The translations under genes were made by a program, and so were the position numbers. The notes under the pieces are model-generated. The model searched no databases and was not told the DNA's origin. It worked only from the letters and a program-made list of their open reading frames with translations. Positions 45,301 through 58,267 of a stretch of 64,000 bases of DNA are shown here, piece after piece (position 1 is the stretch's first letter; every line of letters begins with the position of its first letter). The DNA is from Solea solea (Eukaryota; Chordata; Actinopteri; Pleuronectiformes; Soleidae), in assembly GCF_958295425.1 (NCBI RefSeq), contig NC_081146.1, positions 248,001 through 312,000 on the forward strand. Direction: 5' to 3'.

Positions 45301-45900
45301 AAACACATCCAAACAGTGAAATCATTGCAAAATCAAACACTGAAGGCATATAACTATATCTTATAAGATTTTAACTTTATTTGTGAGGTTTATGTTACGG
45401 GACAGTAGAAAATTGAAAAAAATCAGAAAACAGCCGTATACTTGCTGAATGCGCACAAAAACAGACACAAATAGAAAAACACATCCAAACAGTGAAATCA
45501 TTGCAAAATCAAACACTGAGGTTACAGAAGTATATCTTATAAGATGTTTACTTTATTTGTGAGGTTTATGTTATGGGACAGTAGAAAATTGAAAAAAATC
45601 AGAAAACAGCCGTATACTTGCTGAATGCGCACAAAAACAGACACAAATAGAAAAACACATCCAAACAGTGAAATCATTGCAAAATCAAACAATGAGGATA
45701 AATAACTATATCTTATGAGATGTTAACTTTATTTGTGAGGTTTATGTTATGGGACAATAGAAAATTGAAAAAAATCAGAAAACAGCCGTATACTTGCTGA
45801 ATGTGCACAACAAAAGACACAAATAGAAAAACACATCCAAACAGTGAAATCATTGCAAAATCAAACACTGAAGACATATAACTATAACTTCTAAGATTTT
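39370..45900. repeat. 14-mer higher-order repeat, period about 2464 bp (three copies)
   Basis: The marker CAGCAGTATAC occurs at 39448 and 41911 (offset 2463). The marker GAAGACATATAAC occurs at 41121, 43585 and 45872 (offsets 2464 and 2287). The third copy therefore lacks one unit. Other shared marks are TCAAACTCTGACG (39700, 42168), GAAAAAACCAG (40133, 42600) and CAAACAATGAGG (40935, 43400, 45685). Confidence 0.8.
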
Positions 45901-46454
45901 AACTTTATTTGTGAGGTTTATGTTATGGGACAGCAGAAAAATTAAAAAAATCCGGAAACAGCCTTATCTCAGCTGAATGCGCACAAAAACAGACACAAAT
46001 AGAAAAACACATCCCAACAGTGAAATCATTGCAAAATCAAACACTGAGGATAAATAACTATATCTTATAAGATGTTAACTTTATTTGTGAGGTTTATGTT
46101 ATGGGACAATAGAAAATTGAAAAAAATCAGAAAACAGCCGTATACTTGCTGAATGTGCACAACAAAAGACACAAATAGAAAAACACATCCAAACAGTGAA
46201 ATCATTGCAAAATCAAACACTGAAGGCATATAACTATATCTTATAAGATTTTAACTTTATTTGTGAGGTTTATGTTATAGGACAATAGAAAATTGAAAAA
46301 AATCAGAAAACAGCCGTATACTTGCTGAATGTGCACAAAAACAGACACAAATAGAAAAACACATCCAAACAGTGAAATCATTGCAAAATCAAACAGTGAG
46401 TGTACAGAACTAAATCTTTTAAGATGTTAACTTCATTTGTGAGGTTTATGTTAT

Positions 46455-49400
46455 GGGACAGCAGAAAAATTAAAAAAATCCGTAAACGGCCTTATCTCAG
46501 CTGAATGCGCACACAAACAGACACTTGTAGAAAAACACATCCCAAACAGTGAAATCTTTGCAAAATTAAACACTGAGGGTAAAGAAGTATATCTTATAAG
46601 ATGTTAAGTTCATTTGTTAGGTTTATATTATGGGAAAGTAGAAAAATGAAAAAAATCCGAAAACAGCCTTATCTCAGCTGTATGCGCACACAAACAGACA
46701 CCAATAGAAAAACACATCCAAACAGTGAAATCAATGCAAAATCAAACAGTGAGTGTACAGAACTAAATCTTTTAAGATGTTAACTTCATTTGTGAGGTTT
46801 ATGTTATGGGACAGCAGAAAAATTAAAAAGATCCGTAAACAGCCTTATCTCAGCTGAATGCGCACACAAACAGACACTTGTAGAAAAACACATCCCAACA
46901 GTGAAACCATTGCAAAATCAAACACTGAGGGTACAGAACTAAATATTATAAGATGTTAACTTCATTTGTGAGGTTTATGTTATGGGACAGCAGAAAAATT
47001 AAAAAAATCCGTAAACAGCCTTATCTCAGCTGAATGCGCACACAAACAGACACTTGTAGAAAAACACATCCCAACAGTGAAATCATTGCAAAATCAAACA
47101 CTGAGGGTACAGAACTAAATATTTTAAGATGTTAACTTCATTTGTGAGGTTTATGTTATGGGACAGCAGAAAAATGAAAAAAATCCGTAAACAGCCTTAT
47201 CTCAGCTGAATGCGCACACAAACAGACACTTGTAGAAAAACACATCCCAACAGTGAAATCATTGCAAAATCAAACACTGAGGGTACAGAACTAAATCTTT
47301 TAAGATGTTAACTTCATTTGTGAGGTTTATGTTATGGGACAGCAGAAAAATTAAAAAAATCCGTAAACAGCCTTATCTCAGCTGAATGCGCACACAAACA
47401 GACACCAATAGAAAAACACATCCAAACAGTGAAATCTTTGCAAAATTAAACACTGAGGGTAAAGAAGTATATCTTATAAGATGTTAAGTTCATTTGTTAG
47501 GTTTATATTATGGGAAAGTAGAAAAATGAAAAAAATCCGTAAACAGCCTTATCTCAGCTGTATGCGCACACAAACAGACACCAATAGAAAAACACATCCA
47601 AACAGTGAATTTTTGCAAAATTAAACACTGAGGGTAAAGAAGTATATCTTATAAGATGTTAACTTCATTTGTTAGGTTTATATTATGGGAAAGTAGAAAA
47701 ATGAAAAAAATCCGTAAACAGCCTTATCTCAGCTGTATGCGCACACAAACAGACACCAATAGAAAAACACATCCAAACAGTGAAATCAATGCAAAATCAA
47801 ACAGTGAGTGTACAGAACTAAATCTTTTAAGATGTTAACTTCATTTGTGAGGTTTATGTTATGGGACAGCAGAAAAATTAAAAAAATCCGTAAACAGCCT
47901 TATCTCAGCTGAATGCGCACACAAACAGACACTTGTAGAAAAACACATCCCAAACAGTGAAATCTTTGCAAAATTAAACACTGAGGGTAAAGAAGTATAT
48001 CTTATAAGATGTTAAGTTCATTTGTTAGGTTTATATTATGGGAAAGTAGAAAAATGAAAAAAATCCGAAAACAGCCTTATCTCAGCTGTATGCGCACACA
48101 AACAGACACCAATAGAAAAACACATCCAAACAGTGAAATCAATGCAAAATCAAACAGTGAGTGTACAGAACTAAATCTTTTAAGATGTTAACTTCATTTG
48201 TGAGGTTTATGTTATGGGACAGCAGAAAAATTAAAAAGATCCGTAAACAGCCTTATCTCAGCTGAATGCGCACACAAACAGACACTTGTAGAAAAACACA
48301 TCCCAACAGTGAAACCATTGCAAAATCAAACACTGAGGGTACAGAACTAAATATTATAAGATGTTAACTTCATATGTGAGGTTTATGTTATGGGACAGCA
48401 GAAAAATTAAAAAAATCCGTAAACAGCCTTATCTCAGCTGAATGCGCACACAAACAGACACTTGTAGAAAAACACATCCCAACAGTGAAACCATTGCAAA
48501 ATCAAACACTGAGGGTACAGAACTAAATATTTTAAGATGTTAACTTCATTTGTGAGGTTTATGTTATGGGACAGCAGAAAAATGAAAAAAATCCGTAAAC
48601 AGCCTTATCTCAGCTGAATGCGCACACAAACAGACACTTGTAGAAAAACACATCCCAACAGTGAAATCATTGCAAAATCAAACACTGAGGGTATAGAACT
48701 AAATCTTTTAAGATGTTAACTTCATTTGTGAGGTTTATGTTATGGGACAGCAGAAAAATTAAAAAAATCCGTAAACAGCCTTATCTCAGCTGAATGCGCA
48801 CACAAACAGACACCAATAGAAAAACACATCCAAACAGTGAAATCTTTGCAAAATTAAACACTGAGGGTAAAGAAGTATATCTTATAAGATGTTAAGTTCA
48901 TTTGTTAGGTTTATATTATGGGAAAGTAGAAAAATGAAAAAAATCCGAAAACAGCCTTATCTCAGCTGTATGCGCACACAACAGACACCAATAGAAAAAC
49001 ACATCCAAACAGTGAAATCAATGCAAAATCAAACAGTGAGTGTACAGAACTAAATATTTTAAGATGTTAACTTCATTTGTGAGGTTTATGTTATGGGACA
49101 GCAGAAAAATGAAAAAAATCCGTAAACAGCCTTATCTCAGCTGAATGCGCACACAAACAGACTTCAATAGAAAAACACATCCAAACAGTGAAATCTTTGC
49201 AAAATTAAACACTGAGGGTAAAGAAGTATATCTTATAAGATGTTAAGTTGATTTGTTAGGTTTATATTATGGGAAAGTAGAAAAATGAAAAAAATCCGAA
49301 AACAGCCTATGAAGCACATGCGCACACAAACAGACACCAATAGAAAAACACATCCAAACAGTGAAATCAATGCAAAATCAAACAGTGAGTGTACAGAACT

Positions 49401-52400
49401 AAATCTTTTAAGATGTTAACTTCATTTGTGAGGTTTATGTTATGGGACAGCAGAAAAATTAAAAAAATCCGTAAACAGCCTTAACTCAGCTGAATGCGCA
49501 CACAAAACAGACACTTGTAGAAAAACACATCCCAACAGTGAAACCATTGCAAAATCAAACACTGAGGGTACAGAACTAAATATTTTAAGATGTTAACTTC
49601 ATTTGTGAGGTTTATCTTATGGGACAGCAGAAAAATGAAAAAAATCCGTAAACAGCCTTATCTCAGCTGAATGCGCACACAAACAGACACCAATAGAAAA
49701 ACACATCCAAACAGTGAAATCTTTGCAAAATTAAACAATGAGGGTAAAGAAGTATATCTTATAAGATGTTAAGTTCATTTGTTAGGTTTATATTATGGGA
49801 AAGTAGAAAAATGAAAAAATTTCGAAAATAGCCTTATCTCAGCTCAATGGGGCACAAACAGACACTTGTAGAAAAACACATCCAAACAGTGAAATCATTG
49901 CAAAATCAAACAGTGAGTGTACAGAACTAAATATTTTAAGATGTTAACTTCATTTGTGAGGTTTATGTTATGGGACAGCAGAAAAATTTTAAAAATCCGT
50001 AAACAGCCTTATCTCAGCTGAATGCGCACACAAACAGACACTTGTAGAAAAACACATCCCAACAGTGAAACCATTGCAAAATCAAACACTGAGGGTACAG
50101 AACTAAATATTTTAAGATGTTAACTTCATTTGTGAGGTTTATGTTATGGGACAGCAGAAAAATGAAAAAAATCCGTAAACAGCCTTATCTCAGCTGAATG
50201 CGCACACAAACAGACACTTGTAGAAACACACATCCAAACAGTGAAATCATTTCAAAATCAAACAGTGAGTGTACAGAACTAAATCTTTTAAGATGTTAAC
50301 TTCATTTGTGAGGTTTATGTTATGGGACAGCAGAAAAATTTAAAAAATCCGTAAACAGCCTTATCTCAGCTGAATGCGCACACAAGCAGACACTTGTAGA
50401 AAAACACATCCCAACAGTGAAATCAATGCAAAATCAAACAGTAAGGGTACAGAACTAAATCTTTTAAGAAGTTAACTTCATTTGTGAGGTTTATGTTATG
50501 GGACAGCAGAAAAATTAAAAAAATCAGTAAACAGCCTTATCTCAGCTGAATGCGCACACAAACAGACACTTGTAGAAAAACACATCCCAACAGTGAAACC
50601 ATTGCAAAATCAAACACTGAGGGTACAGAACTAAATCTTTTAAGATGTTAACTTCATTTGTGAGGTTTATGTTATGGGACAGCTGAAAAATTAAAAAAAT
50701 CCGTAAACAGCCTTATCTCAGCTGAATGCGCACACAAACAGACACCAATAGAAAAACACATCCAAACAGTGAAATCTTTGCAAAATTAGACACTGAGGGT
50801 AAAGAAGTATATCTTATAAGATGTTAAGTTCATTTGTTAGGTTTATATTATGGGAAAGTAGAAAAATGAAAAAAATCCGAAAACAGCCTTATCTCAGCTG
50901 TATGCGCACACAAACAGACACCAATAGAAAAACACATCCAAACAGTGAAATCAATGCAAAATCAAACAGTGAGTGTACAGAACTAAATCTTTTAAGATGT
51001 TAACTTCATTTGTGAGGTTTATGTTATGGGACAGCAGAAAAATTAAAAAAATCCGTAAACAGCCTTATCTCAGCTGAATGCGCACACAAACAGACACTTG
51101 TAGAAAAACACATCCCAAACAGTGAAATCTTTGCAAAATTAAACACTGAGGGTAAAGAAGTATATCTTATAAGATGTTAAGTTCATTTGTTAGGTTTATA
51201 TTATGGGAAAGTAGAAAAATTAAAAAAATCCGAAAACAGCCTTATCTCAGCTGTATGCGCACACAAACAGACACCAATAGAAAAACACATCCAAACAGTG
51301 AAATCAATGCAAAATCAAACAGTGAGTGTACAGAACTAAATCTTTTAAGATGTTAACTTCATTTGTGAGGTTTATGTTATGGGACAGCAGAAAAATTAAA
51401 AAGATCCGTAAACAGCCTTATCTCAGCTGAATGCGCACACAAACAGACACTTGTAGAAAAACACATCCCAACAGTGAAACCATTGCAAAATCAAACACTG
51501 AGGGTACAGAACTAAATATTTTAAGATGTTAACTTCATTTGTGAGGTTTATGTTATGGGACAGCAGAAAAATGAAAAAAATCCGTAAACAGCCTTATCTC
51601 AGCTGAATGCGCACACAAACAGACACTTGTAGAAAAACACATCCCAACAGTGAAATCATTGCAAAATCAAACACTGAGGGTACAGAACTAAATCTTTTAA
51701 GATGTTAACTTCATTTGTGAGGTTTATGTTATGGGACAGCAGAAAAATTAAAAAAATCCGTAAACAGCCTTATCTCAGCTGAATGCGCACACAAACAGAC
51801 ACCAATAGAAAAACACATCCAAACAGTGAAATCTTTGCAAAATTAAACACTGAGGGTAAAGAAGTATATCTTATAAGATGTTAAGTTCATTTGTTAGGTT
51901 TATATTATGGGAAAGTAGAAAAATGAAAAAAATCCGTAAACAGCCTTATCTCAGCTGTATGCGCACACAAACAGACACCAATAGAAAAACACATCCAAAC
52001 AGTGAATTTTTGCAAAATTAAACACTGAGGGTAAAGAAGTATATCTTATAAGATGTTAACTTCATTTGTTAGGTTTATATTATGGGAAAGTAGAAAAATG
52101 AAAAAAATCCGTAAACAGCCTTATCTCAGCTGTATGCGCACACAAACAGACACCAATAGAAAAACACATCCAAACAGTGAAATCAATGCAAAATCAAACA
52201 GTGAGTGTACAGAACTAAATCTTTTAAGATGTTAACTTCATTTGTGAGGTTTATGTTATGGGACAGCAGAAAAATTAAAAAAATCCGTAAACAGCCTTAT
52301 CTCAGCTGAATGCGCACACAAACAGACACTTGTAGAAAAACACATCCCAAACAGTGAAATCTTTGCAAAATTAAACACTGAGGGTAAAGAAGTATATCTT

Positions 52401-55400
52401 ATAAGATGTTAAGTTCATTTGTTAGGTTTATATTATGGGAAAGTAGAAAAATGAAAAAAATCCGAAAACAGCCTTATCTCAGCTGTATGCGCACACAAAC
52501 AGACACCAATAGAAAAACACATCCAAAACAGTGAAATCAATGCAAAATCAAACAGTGAGTGTACAGAACTAAATCTTTTAAGATGTTAACTTCATTTGTG
52601 AGGTTTATGTTATGGGACAGCAGAAAAATTAAAAAGATCCGTAAACAGCCTTATCTCAGCTGAATGCGCACACAAACAGACACTTGTAGAAAAACACATC
52701 CCAACAGTGAAACCATTGCAAAATCAAACACTGAGGGTACAGAACTAAATATTATAAGATGTTAACTTCATATGTGAGGTTTATGTTATGGGACAGCAGA
52801 AAAATTAAAAAAATCCGTAAACAGCCTTATCTCAGCTGAATGCGCACACAAACAGACACTTGTAGAAAAACACATCCCAACAGTGAAACCATTGCAAAAT
52901 CAAACACTGAGGGTACAGAACTAAATATTTTAAGATGTTAACTTCATTTGTGAGGTTTATGTTATGGGACAGCAGAAAAATGAAAAAAATCCGTAAACAG
53001 CCTTATCTCAGCTGAATGCGCACACAAACAGACACTTGTAGAAAAACACATCCCAACAGTGAAATCATTGCAAAATCAAACACTGAGGGTATAGAACTAA
53101 ATCTTTTAAGATGTTAACTTCATTTGTGAGGTTTATGTTATGGGACAGCAGAAAAATTAAAAAAATCCGTAAACAGCCTTATCTCAGCTGAATGCGCACA
53201 CAAACAGACACCAATAGAAAAACACATCCAAACAGTGAAATCTTTGCAAAATTAAACACTGAGGGTAAAGAAGTATATCTTATAAGATGTTAAGTTCATT
53301 TGTTAGGTTTATATTATGGGAAAGTAGAAAAATGAAAAAAATCCGAAAACAGCCTTATCTCAGCTGTATGCGCACACAACAGACACCAATAGAAAAACAC
53401 ATCCAAACAGTGAAATCAATGCAAAATCAAACAGTGAGTGTACAGAACTAAATATTTTAAGATGTTAACTTCATTTGTGAGGTTTATGTTATGGGACAGC
53501 AGAAAAATGAAAAAAATCCGTAAACAGCCTTATCTCAGCTGAATGCGCACACAAACAGACTTCAATAGAAAAACACATCCAAACAGTGAAATCTTTGCAA
53601 AATTAAACACTGAGGGTAAAGAAGTATATCTTATAAGATGTTAAGTTGATTTGTTAGGTTTATATTATGGGAAAGTAGAAAAATGAAAAAAATCCGAAAA
53701 CAGCCTATGAAGCACATGCGCACACAAACAGACACCAATAGAAAAACACATCCAAACAGTGAAATCAATGCAAAATCAAACAGTGAGTGTACAGAACTAA
53801 ATCTTTTAAGATGTTAACTTCATTTGTGAGGTTTATGTTATGGGACAGCAGAAAAATTAAAAAAATCCGTAAACAGCCTTAACTCAGCTGAATGCGCACA
53901 CAAAACAGACACTTGTAGAAAAACACATCCCAACAGTGAAACCATTGCAAAATCAAACACTGAGGGTACAGAACTAAATATTTTAAGATGTTAACTTCAT
54001 TTGTGAGGTTTATCTTATGGGACAGCAGAAAAATGAAAAAAATCCGTAAACAGCCTTATCTCAGCTGAATGCGCACACAAACAGACACCAATAGAAAAAC
54101 ACATCCAAACAGTGAAATCTTTGCAAAATTAAACAATGAGGGTAAAGAAGTATATCTTATAAGATGTTAAGTTCATTTGTTAGGTTTATATTATGGGAAA
54201 GTAGAAAAATGAAAAAATTTCGAAAATAGCCTTATCTCAGCTCAATGGGGCACAAACAGACACTTGTAGAAAAACACATCCAAACAGTGAAATCATTGCA
54301 AAATCAAACAGTGAGTGTACAGAACTAAATATTTTAAGATGTTAACTTCATTTGTGAGGTTTATGTTATGGGACAGCAGAAAAATTTTAAAAATCCGTAA
54401 ACAGCCTTATCTCAGCTGAATGCGCACACAAACAGACACTTGTAGAAAAACACATCCCAACAGTGAAACCATTGCAAAATCAAACACTGAGGGTACAGAA
54501 CTAAATATTTTAAGATGTTAACTTCATTTGTGAGGTTTATGTTATGGGACAGCAGAAAAATGAAAAAAATCCGTAAACAGCCTTATCTCAGCTGAATGCG
54601 CACACAAACAGACACTTGTAGAAACACACATCCAAACAGTGAAATCATTTCAAAATCAAACAGTGAGTGTACAGAACTAAATCTTTTAAGATGTTAACTT
54701 CATTTGTGAGGTTTATGTTATGGGACAGCAGAAAAATTTAAAAAATCCGTAAACAGCCTTATCTCAGCTGAATGCGCACACAAGCAGACACTTGTAGAAA
54801 AACACATCCCAACAGTGAAATCAATGCAAAATCAAACAGTAAGGGTACAGAACTAAATCTTTTAAGAAGTTAACTTCATTTGTGAGGTTTATGTTATGGG
54901 ACAGCAGAAAAATTAAAAAAATCAGTAAACAGCCTTATCTCAGCTGAATGCGCACACAAACAGACACTTGTAGAAAAACACATCCCAACAGTGAAACCAT
55001 TGCAAAATCAAACACTGAGGGTACAGAACTAAATCTTTTAAGATGTTAACTTCATTTGTGAGGTTTATGTTATGGGACAGCTGAAAAATTAAAAAAATCC
55101 GTAAACAGCCTTATCTCAGCTGAATGCGCACACAAACAGACACCAATAGAAAAACACATCCAAACAGTGAAATCTTTGCAAAATTAGACACTGAGGGTAA
55201 AGAAGTATATCTTATAAGATGTTAAGTTCATTTGTTAGGTTTATATTATGGGAAAGTAGAAAAATGAAAAAAATCCGAAAACAGCCTTATCTCAGCTGTA
55301 TGCGCACACAAACAGACACCAATAGAAAAACACATCCAAACAGTGAAATCAATGCAAAATCAAACAGTGAGTGTACAGAACTAAATCTTTTAAGATGTTA

Positions 55401-57660
55401 ACTTCATTTGTGAGGTTTATGTTATGGGACAGCAGAAAAATTAAAAAAATCCGTAAACAGCCTTATCTCAGCTGAATGCGCACACAAACAGACACTTGTA
55501 GAAAAACACATCCCAAACAGTGAAATCTTTGCAAAATTAAACACTGAGGGTAAAGAAGTATATCTTATAAGATGTTAAGTTCATTTGTTAGGTTTATATT
55601 ATGGGAAAGTAGAAAAATTAAAAAAATCCGAAAACAGCCTTATCTCAGCTGTATGCGCACACAAACAGACACCAATAGAAAAACACATCCAAACAGTGAA
55701 ATCAATGCAAAATCAAACAGTGAGTGTACAGAACTAAATCTTTTAAGATGTTAACTTCATTTGTGAGGTTTATGTTATGGGACAGCAGAAAAATTAAAAA
55801 GATCCGTAAACAGCCTTATCTCAGCTGAATGCGCACACAAACAGACACTTGTAGAAAAACACATCCCAACAGTGAAACCATTGCAAAATCAAACACTGAG
55901 GGTACAGAACTAAATATTTTAAGATGTTAACTTCATTTGTGAGGTTTATGTTATGGGACAGCAGAAAAATTAAAAAAATCCGTAAACAGCCTTATCTCAG
56001 CTGAATGCGCACACAAACAGACACTTGTAGAAAAACACATCCCAACAGTGAAACCATTGCAAAATCAAACACTGAGGGTACAGAACTAAATATTTTAAGA
56101 TGTTAACTTCATTTGTGAGGTTTATGTTATGGGACAGCAGAAAAATGAAAAAAATCCGTAAACAGCCTTATCTCAGCTGAATGCGCACACAAACAGACAC
56201 CAATAGAAAAACACATCCAAACAGTGAAATCTTTGCAAAATTAAACACTGAGGGTAAAGAAGTATATCTTATAAGATGTTAAGTTCATTTGTTAGGTTTA
56301 TATTATGGGAAAGTAGAAAAATGAAAAAAATCCGAAAACAGCCTTATCTCAGCTGTATGCGCACACAAACAGACACCAATAGAAAAACACATCCAAACAG
56401 TGAATTTTTGCAAAATTAAACACTGAGGGTAAAGAAGTATATCTTATAAGATGTTAACTTCATTTGTTAGGTTTATATTATGGGAAAGTAGAAAAATGAA
56501 AAAAATCCGAAAACAGCCTTATCTCAGCTGTATGCGCACACAAACAGACACCAATAGAAAAACACATCCAAACAGTGAAATCAATGCAAAATCAAACAGT
56601 GAGTGTACAGAACTAAATCTTTTAAGATGTTAACTTCATTTGTGAGGTTTATGTTATGGGACAGCAGAAAAATTAAAAAAATCCGTAAACAGCCTTATCT
56701 CAGCTGAATGCGCACACAAACAGACACTTGTAGAAAAACACATCCCAAACAGTGAAATCTTTGCAAAATTAAACACTGAGGGTAAAGAAGTATATCTTAT
56801 AAGATGTTAAGTTCATTTGTTAGGTTTATATTATGGGAAAGTAGAAAAATTAAAAAAATCCGAAAACAGCCTTATCTCAGCTGTATGCGCACACAAACAG
56901 ACACCAATAGAAAAACACATCCAAAACAGTGAAATCAATGCAAAATCAAACAGTGAGTGTACAGAACTAAATCTTTTAAGATGTTAACTTCATTTGTGAG
57001 GTTTATGTTATGGGACAGCAGAAAAATTAAAAAGATCCGTAAACAGCCTTATCTCAGCTGAATGCGCACACAAACAGACACTTGTAGAAAAACACATCCC
57101 AACAGTGAAACCATTGCAAAATCAAACACTGAGGGTACAGAACTAAATATTATAAGATGTTAACTTCATATGTGAGGTTTATGTTATGGGACAGCAGAAA
57201 AATTAAAAAAATCCGTAAACAGCCTTATCTCAGCTGAATGCGCACACAAACAGACACTTGTAGAAAAACACATCCCAACAGTGAAACCATTGCAAAATCA
57301 AACACTGAGGGTACAGAACTAAATATTTTAAGATGTTAACTTCATTTGTGAGGTTTATGTTATGGGACAGCAGAAAAATGAAAAAAATCCGTAAACAGCC
57401 TTATCTCAGCTGAATGCGCACACAAACAGACACTTGTAGAAAAACACATCCCAACAGTGAAATCATTGCAAAATCAAACACTGAGGGTATAGAACTAAAT
57501 CTTTTAAGATGTTAACTTCATTTGTGAGGTTTATGTTATGGGACAGCAGAAAAATTAAAAAAATCCGTAAACAGCCTTATCTCAGCTGAATGCGCACACA
57601 AACAGACACCAATAGAAACACACATCCAAACAGTGAAATCTTTGCAAAATTAAACACTGA
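46455..57660. repeat. Satellite domain 3: class B/C monomers with a 25-mer higher-order repeat (about 4398 bp)
   Basis: Units are class B (GGGACAGCAGAAAAATTAAAAAAATCCG) and class C (TTAGGTTTATATTATGGGAAAGTAG). Markers recur at 4397-4398 bp: class C starts at 47656, 52053 and 56451, at 50821 and 55219, and at 51174 and 55572. A rare variant, CAGCCTATGAAGCACATGCGC, is at 49303 and 53701. At 46808 versus 51381 the offset is 4573, so one unit was lost or gained between the first two copies there. The third copy is cut off by the array edge. Confidence 0.85.
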
Positions 57661-57905
57661 AGGTATATAACTATATCTTATAAGATTTTAACTTTATTTG
57701 TGAGGTTTATGTTATGGGACAGTAGAAAAATGAAAAAAATTGCGATAACAGCCGTATTCCTTCTGAATGCGCACAAAAACAGACACAAATAGAAAAACAC
57801 ATCCAAACAGTGAAATCATTATAAATTTAAACACTGAGGGTACATCAATATACCTTATAAGATGTTAACTTCATATTATAGGACAGTAGAAAAAAGATTA
57901 AAATA
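57660..57905. repeat. Diverged edge monomers of the 176-bp satellite
   Basis: The last units return to an A-like form but carry changes rare elsewhere in the window: ATTGCGATAACAGCCGTATTCCTTCTG, CATTATAAATTTAAACACTG, CATCAATATACCTTATAAG and a shortened CTTCATATTATAGG. Decay toward an array edge is usual for satellites, where exchange with interior units is less frequent. Satellite identity is lost after AGATTAAAATACC, near 57905. Confidence 0.85.
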
Positions 57906-57998
57906 CCCTCGATCAGCCTTAGTCCCTGATACACATACGGAAAAATCAGACTTCTGGCTTAATGCCTTTAGGAATTATTACAAAAAACACACCCGAAC
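57763..57998. repeat. Satellite-satellite junction segment, duplicated at 58992-59227
   Basis: 236 bp that run from CTGAATGCGC in the last 176-bp unit, across the junction AAAATACCCTCGATCAGCC, into the first 141-bp unit reappear at a constant offset of 1229 bp. Only a few differences are visible (GACACA/GATACA, ATTTAAAC/ATTCAAAC, CTTCTGG/CTCCTGG, CCCGAAC/CCTAAAC). The second copy starts flush with the end of the inverted fragment at 58991. Confidence 0.9.
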
Positions 57999-58267
57999 GG
58001 CTGACCTTTGACCTTTCCGAAGGTTGCACAGGTCTGAAACTCGGCACCCTAGATCAGCCTTAGTCCCTGATACACACACGGAAAAATCAGACTCCTGGCT
58101 CAATGCCTTTAGGAATTATTACAAAAAACACACCACAGCGGCTGACCTTTGACCTTTCCAAAGGTTGCACGGGTCTGAAACTCGACACCCTGGATTAGCC
58201 TTAGTCCCTGATACACATACGGAGAAATCAGCATCCGGGTTCATTGCCTTTAGGAATTATTGAAGAA
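57906..58267. repeat. 141-bp tandem repeat, first block (about 2.5 units)
   Basis: Units share CCTTAGTCCCTGATACAC, AATGCCTTTAGGAATTATT, GGCTGACCTTTGACC and GGTCTGAAACTCG. The AATGCC landmark lies at 57961, 58102 and (as ATTGCC) about 58243, a 141-bp spacing. This sequence shows no relation to the 176-bp unit. The third unit breaks off after AATTATTGAAGAAAAG. I do not recognise the family. Confidence 0.9.
58002..58014 (-). promoter_or_regulatory. Perfect DR1-type nuclear receptor motif (in 141-bp unit)
   Basis: TGACCTTTGACCT reads on the minus strand as AGGTCA-A-AGGTCA. This is the consensus direct repeat with 1-base spacing bound by RXR heterodimers, HNF4 and COUP-TF family receptors. Further perfect copies are at 58143-58155 and 60058-60070 (same strand) and 58964-58976 (plus strand, in the inverted fragment). 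Binding or function is not shown by sequence. A 13-bp motif inside a tandem repeat may be incidental. Confidence 0.45.

Larger units (their letters stand above)
23840..46454. repeat. Satellite domain 2: alternating A, B and C monomer blocks
   Basis: Short runs of class A (GGGACAGTAG, GTATACTTGCTG), class B (GGGACAGCAG, CCTTATCTCAGCTGAATG, CTTGTAG) and class C (TTAAGTTCATTTGTTAGG, GGGAAAGTAG, CTCAATGGGGCAC) follow one another. Diagnostic small indels travel with blocks. One is the 1-base loss GTGAGGTTATGTTATAGG at about 25060, 25750, 27146, 27675 and 28714. The other is an 11-bp deletion. These allow block duplications to be traced. No non-satellite sequence is present. Confidence 0.85.
1..57905. 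repeat. 176-bp satellite DNA array (about 329 tandem units)
   Basis: One unit repeats head to tail without interruption. The landmark GGGACAG recurs every 176 bp (C of this landmark at 179, 355 and 531), and the same spacing holds at 46984 to 47160. Fixed landmarks in each unit are AATCAGAAAACAGCC or a variant, GAATG(C/T)GCAC, ATCCAAACAGTGAAATC and GTGAGGTTTATGTTAT. One unit counted by hand has 53 G or C in 176 bases, about 30%. The unit length is close to that of several vertebrate centromeric satellites, for example the roughly 171-bp primate alpha satellite, but no sequence similarity to alpha satellite is seen. No gene, RNA gene or transposon interrupts the array. The left end continues beyond the window. 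Confidence 0.98.

Noticed and set aside
46601..56633. Nine near-identical plus-strand open frames of 60 codons
   Set aside because: They lie across class C/B satellite unit boundaries and recur only because of the higher-order repeat. They are not genes.
1..57905. Possible CRISPR array
   Set aside because: The whole 176-bp unit is repeated, with no unique spacers between short repeats, and the context is eukaryotic.
58002..58014. A functional hormone-response enhancer
   Set aside because: Only the motif is seen. No nearby gene or other promoter elements exist in the window, so the site is reported as a motif, not as a working element.
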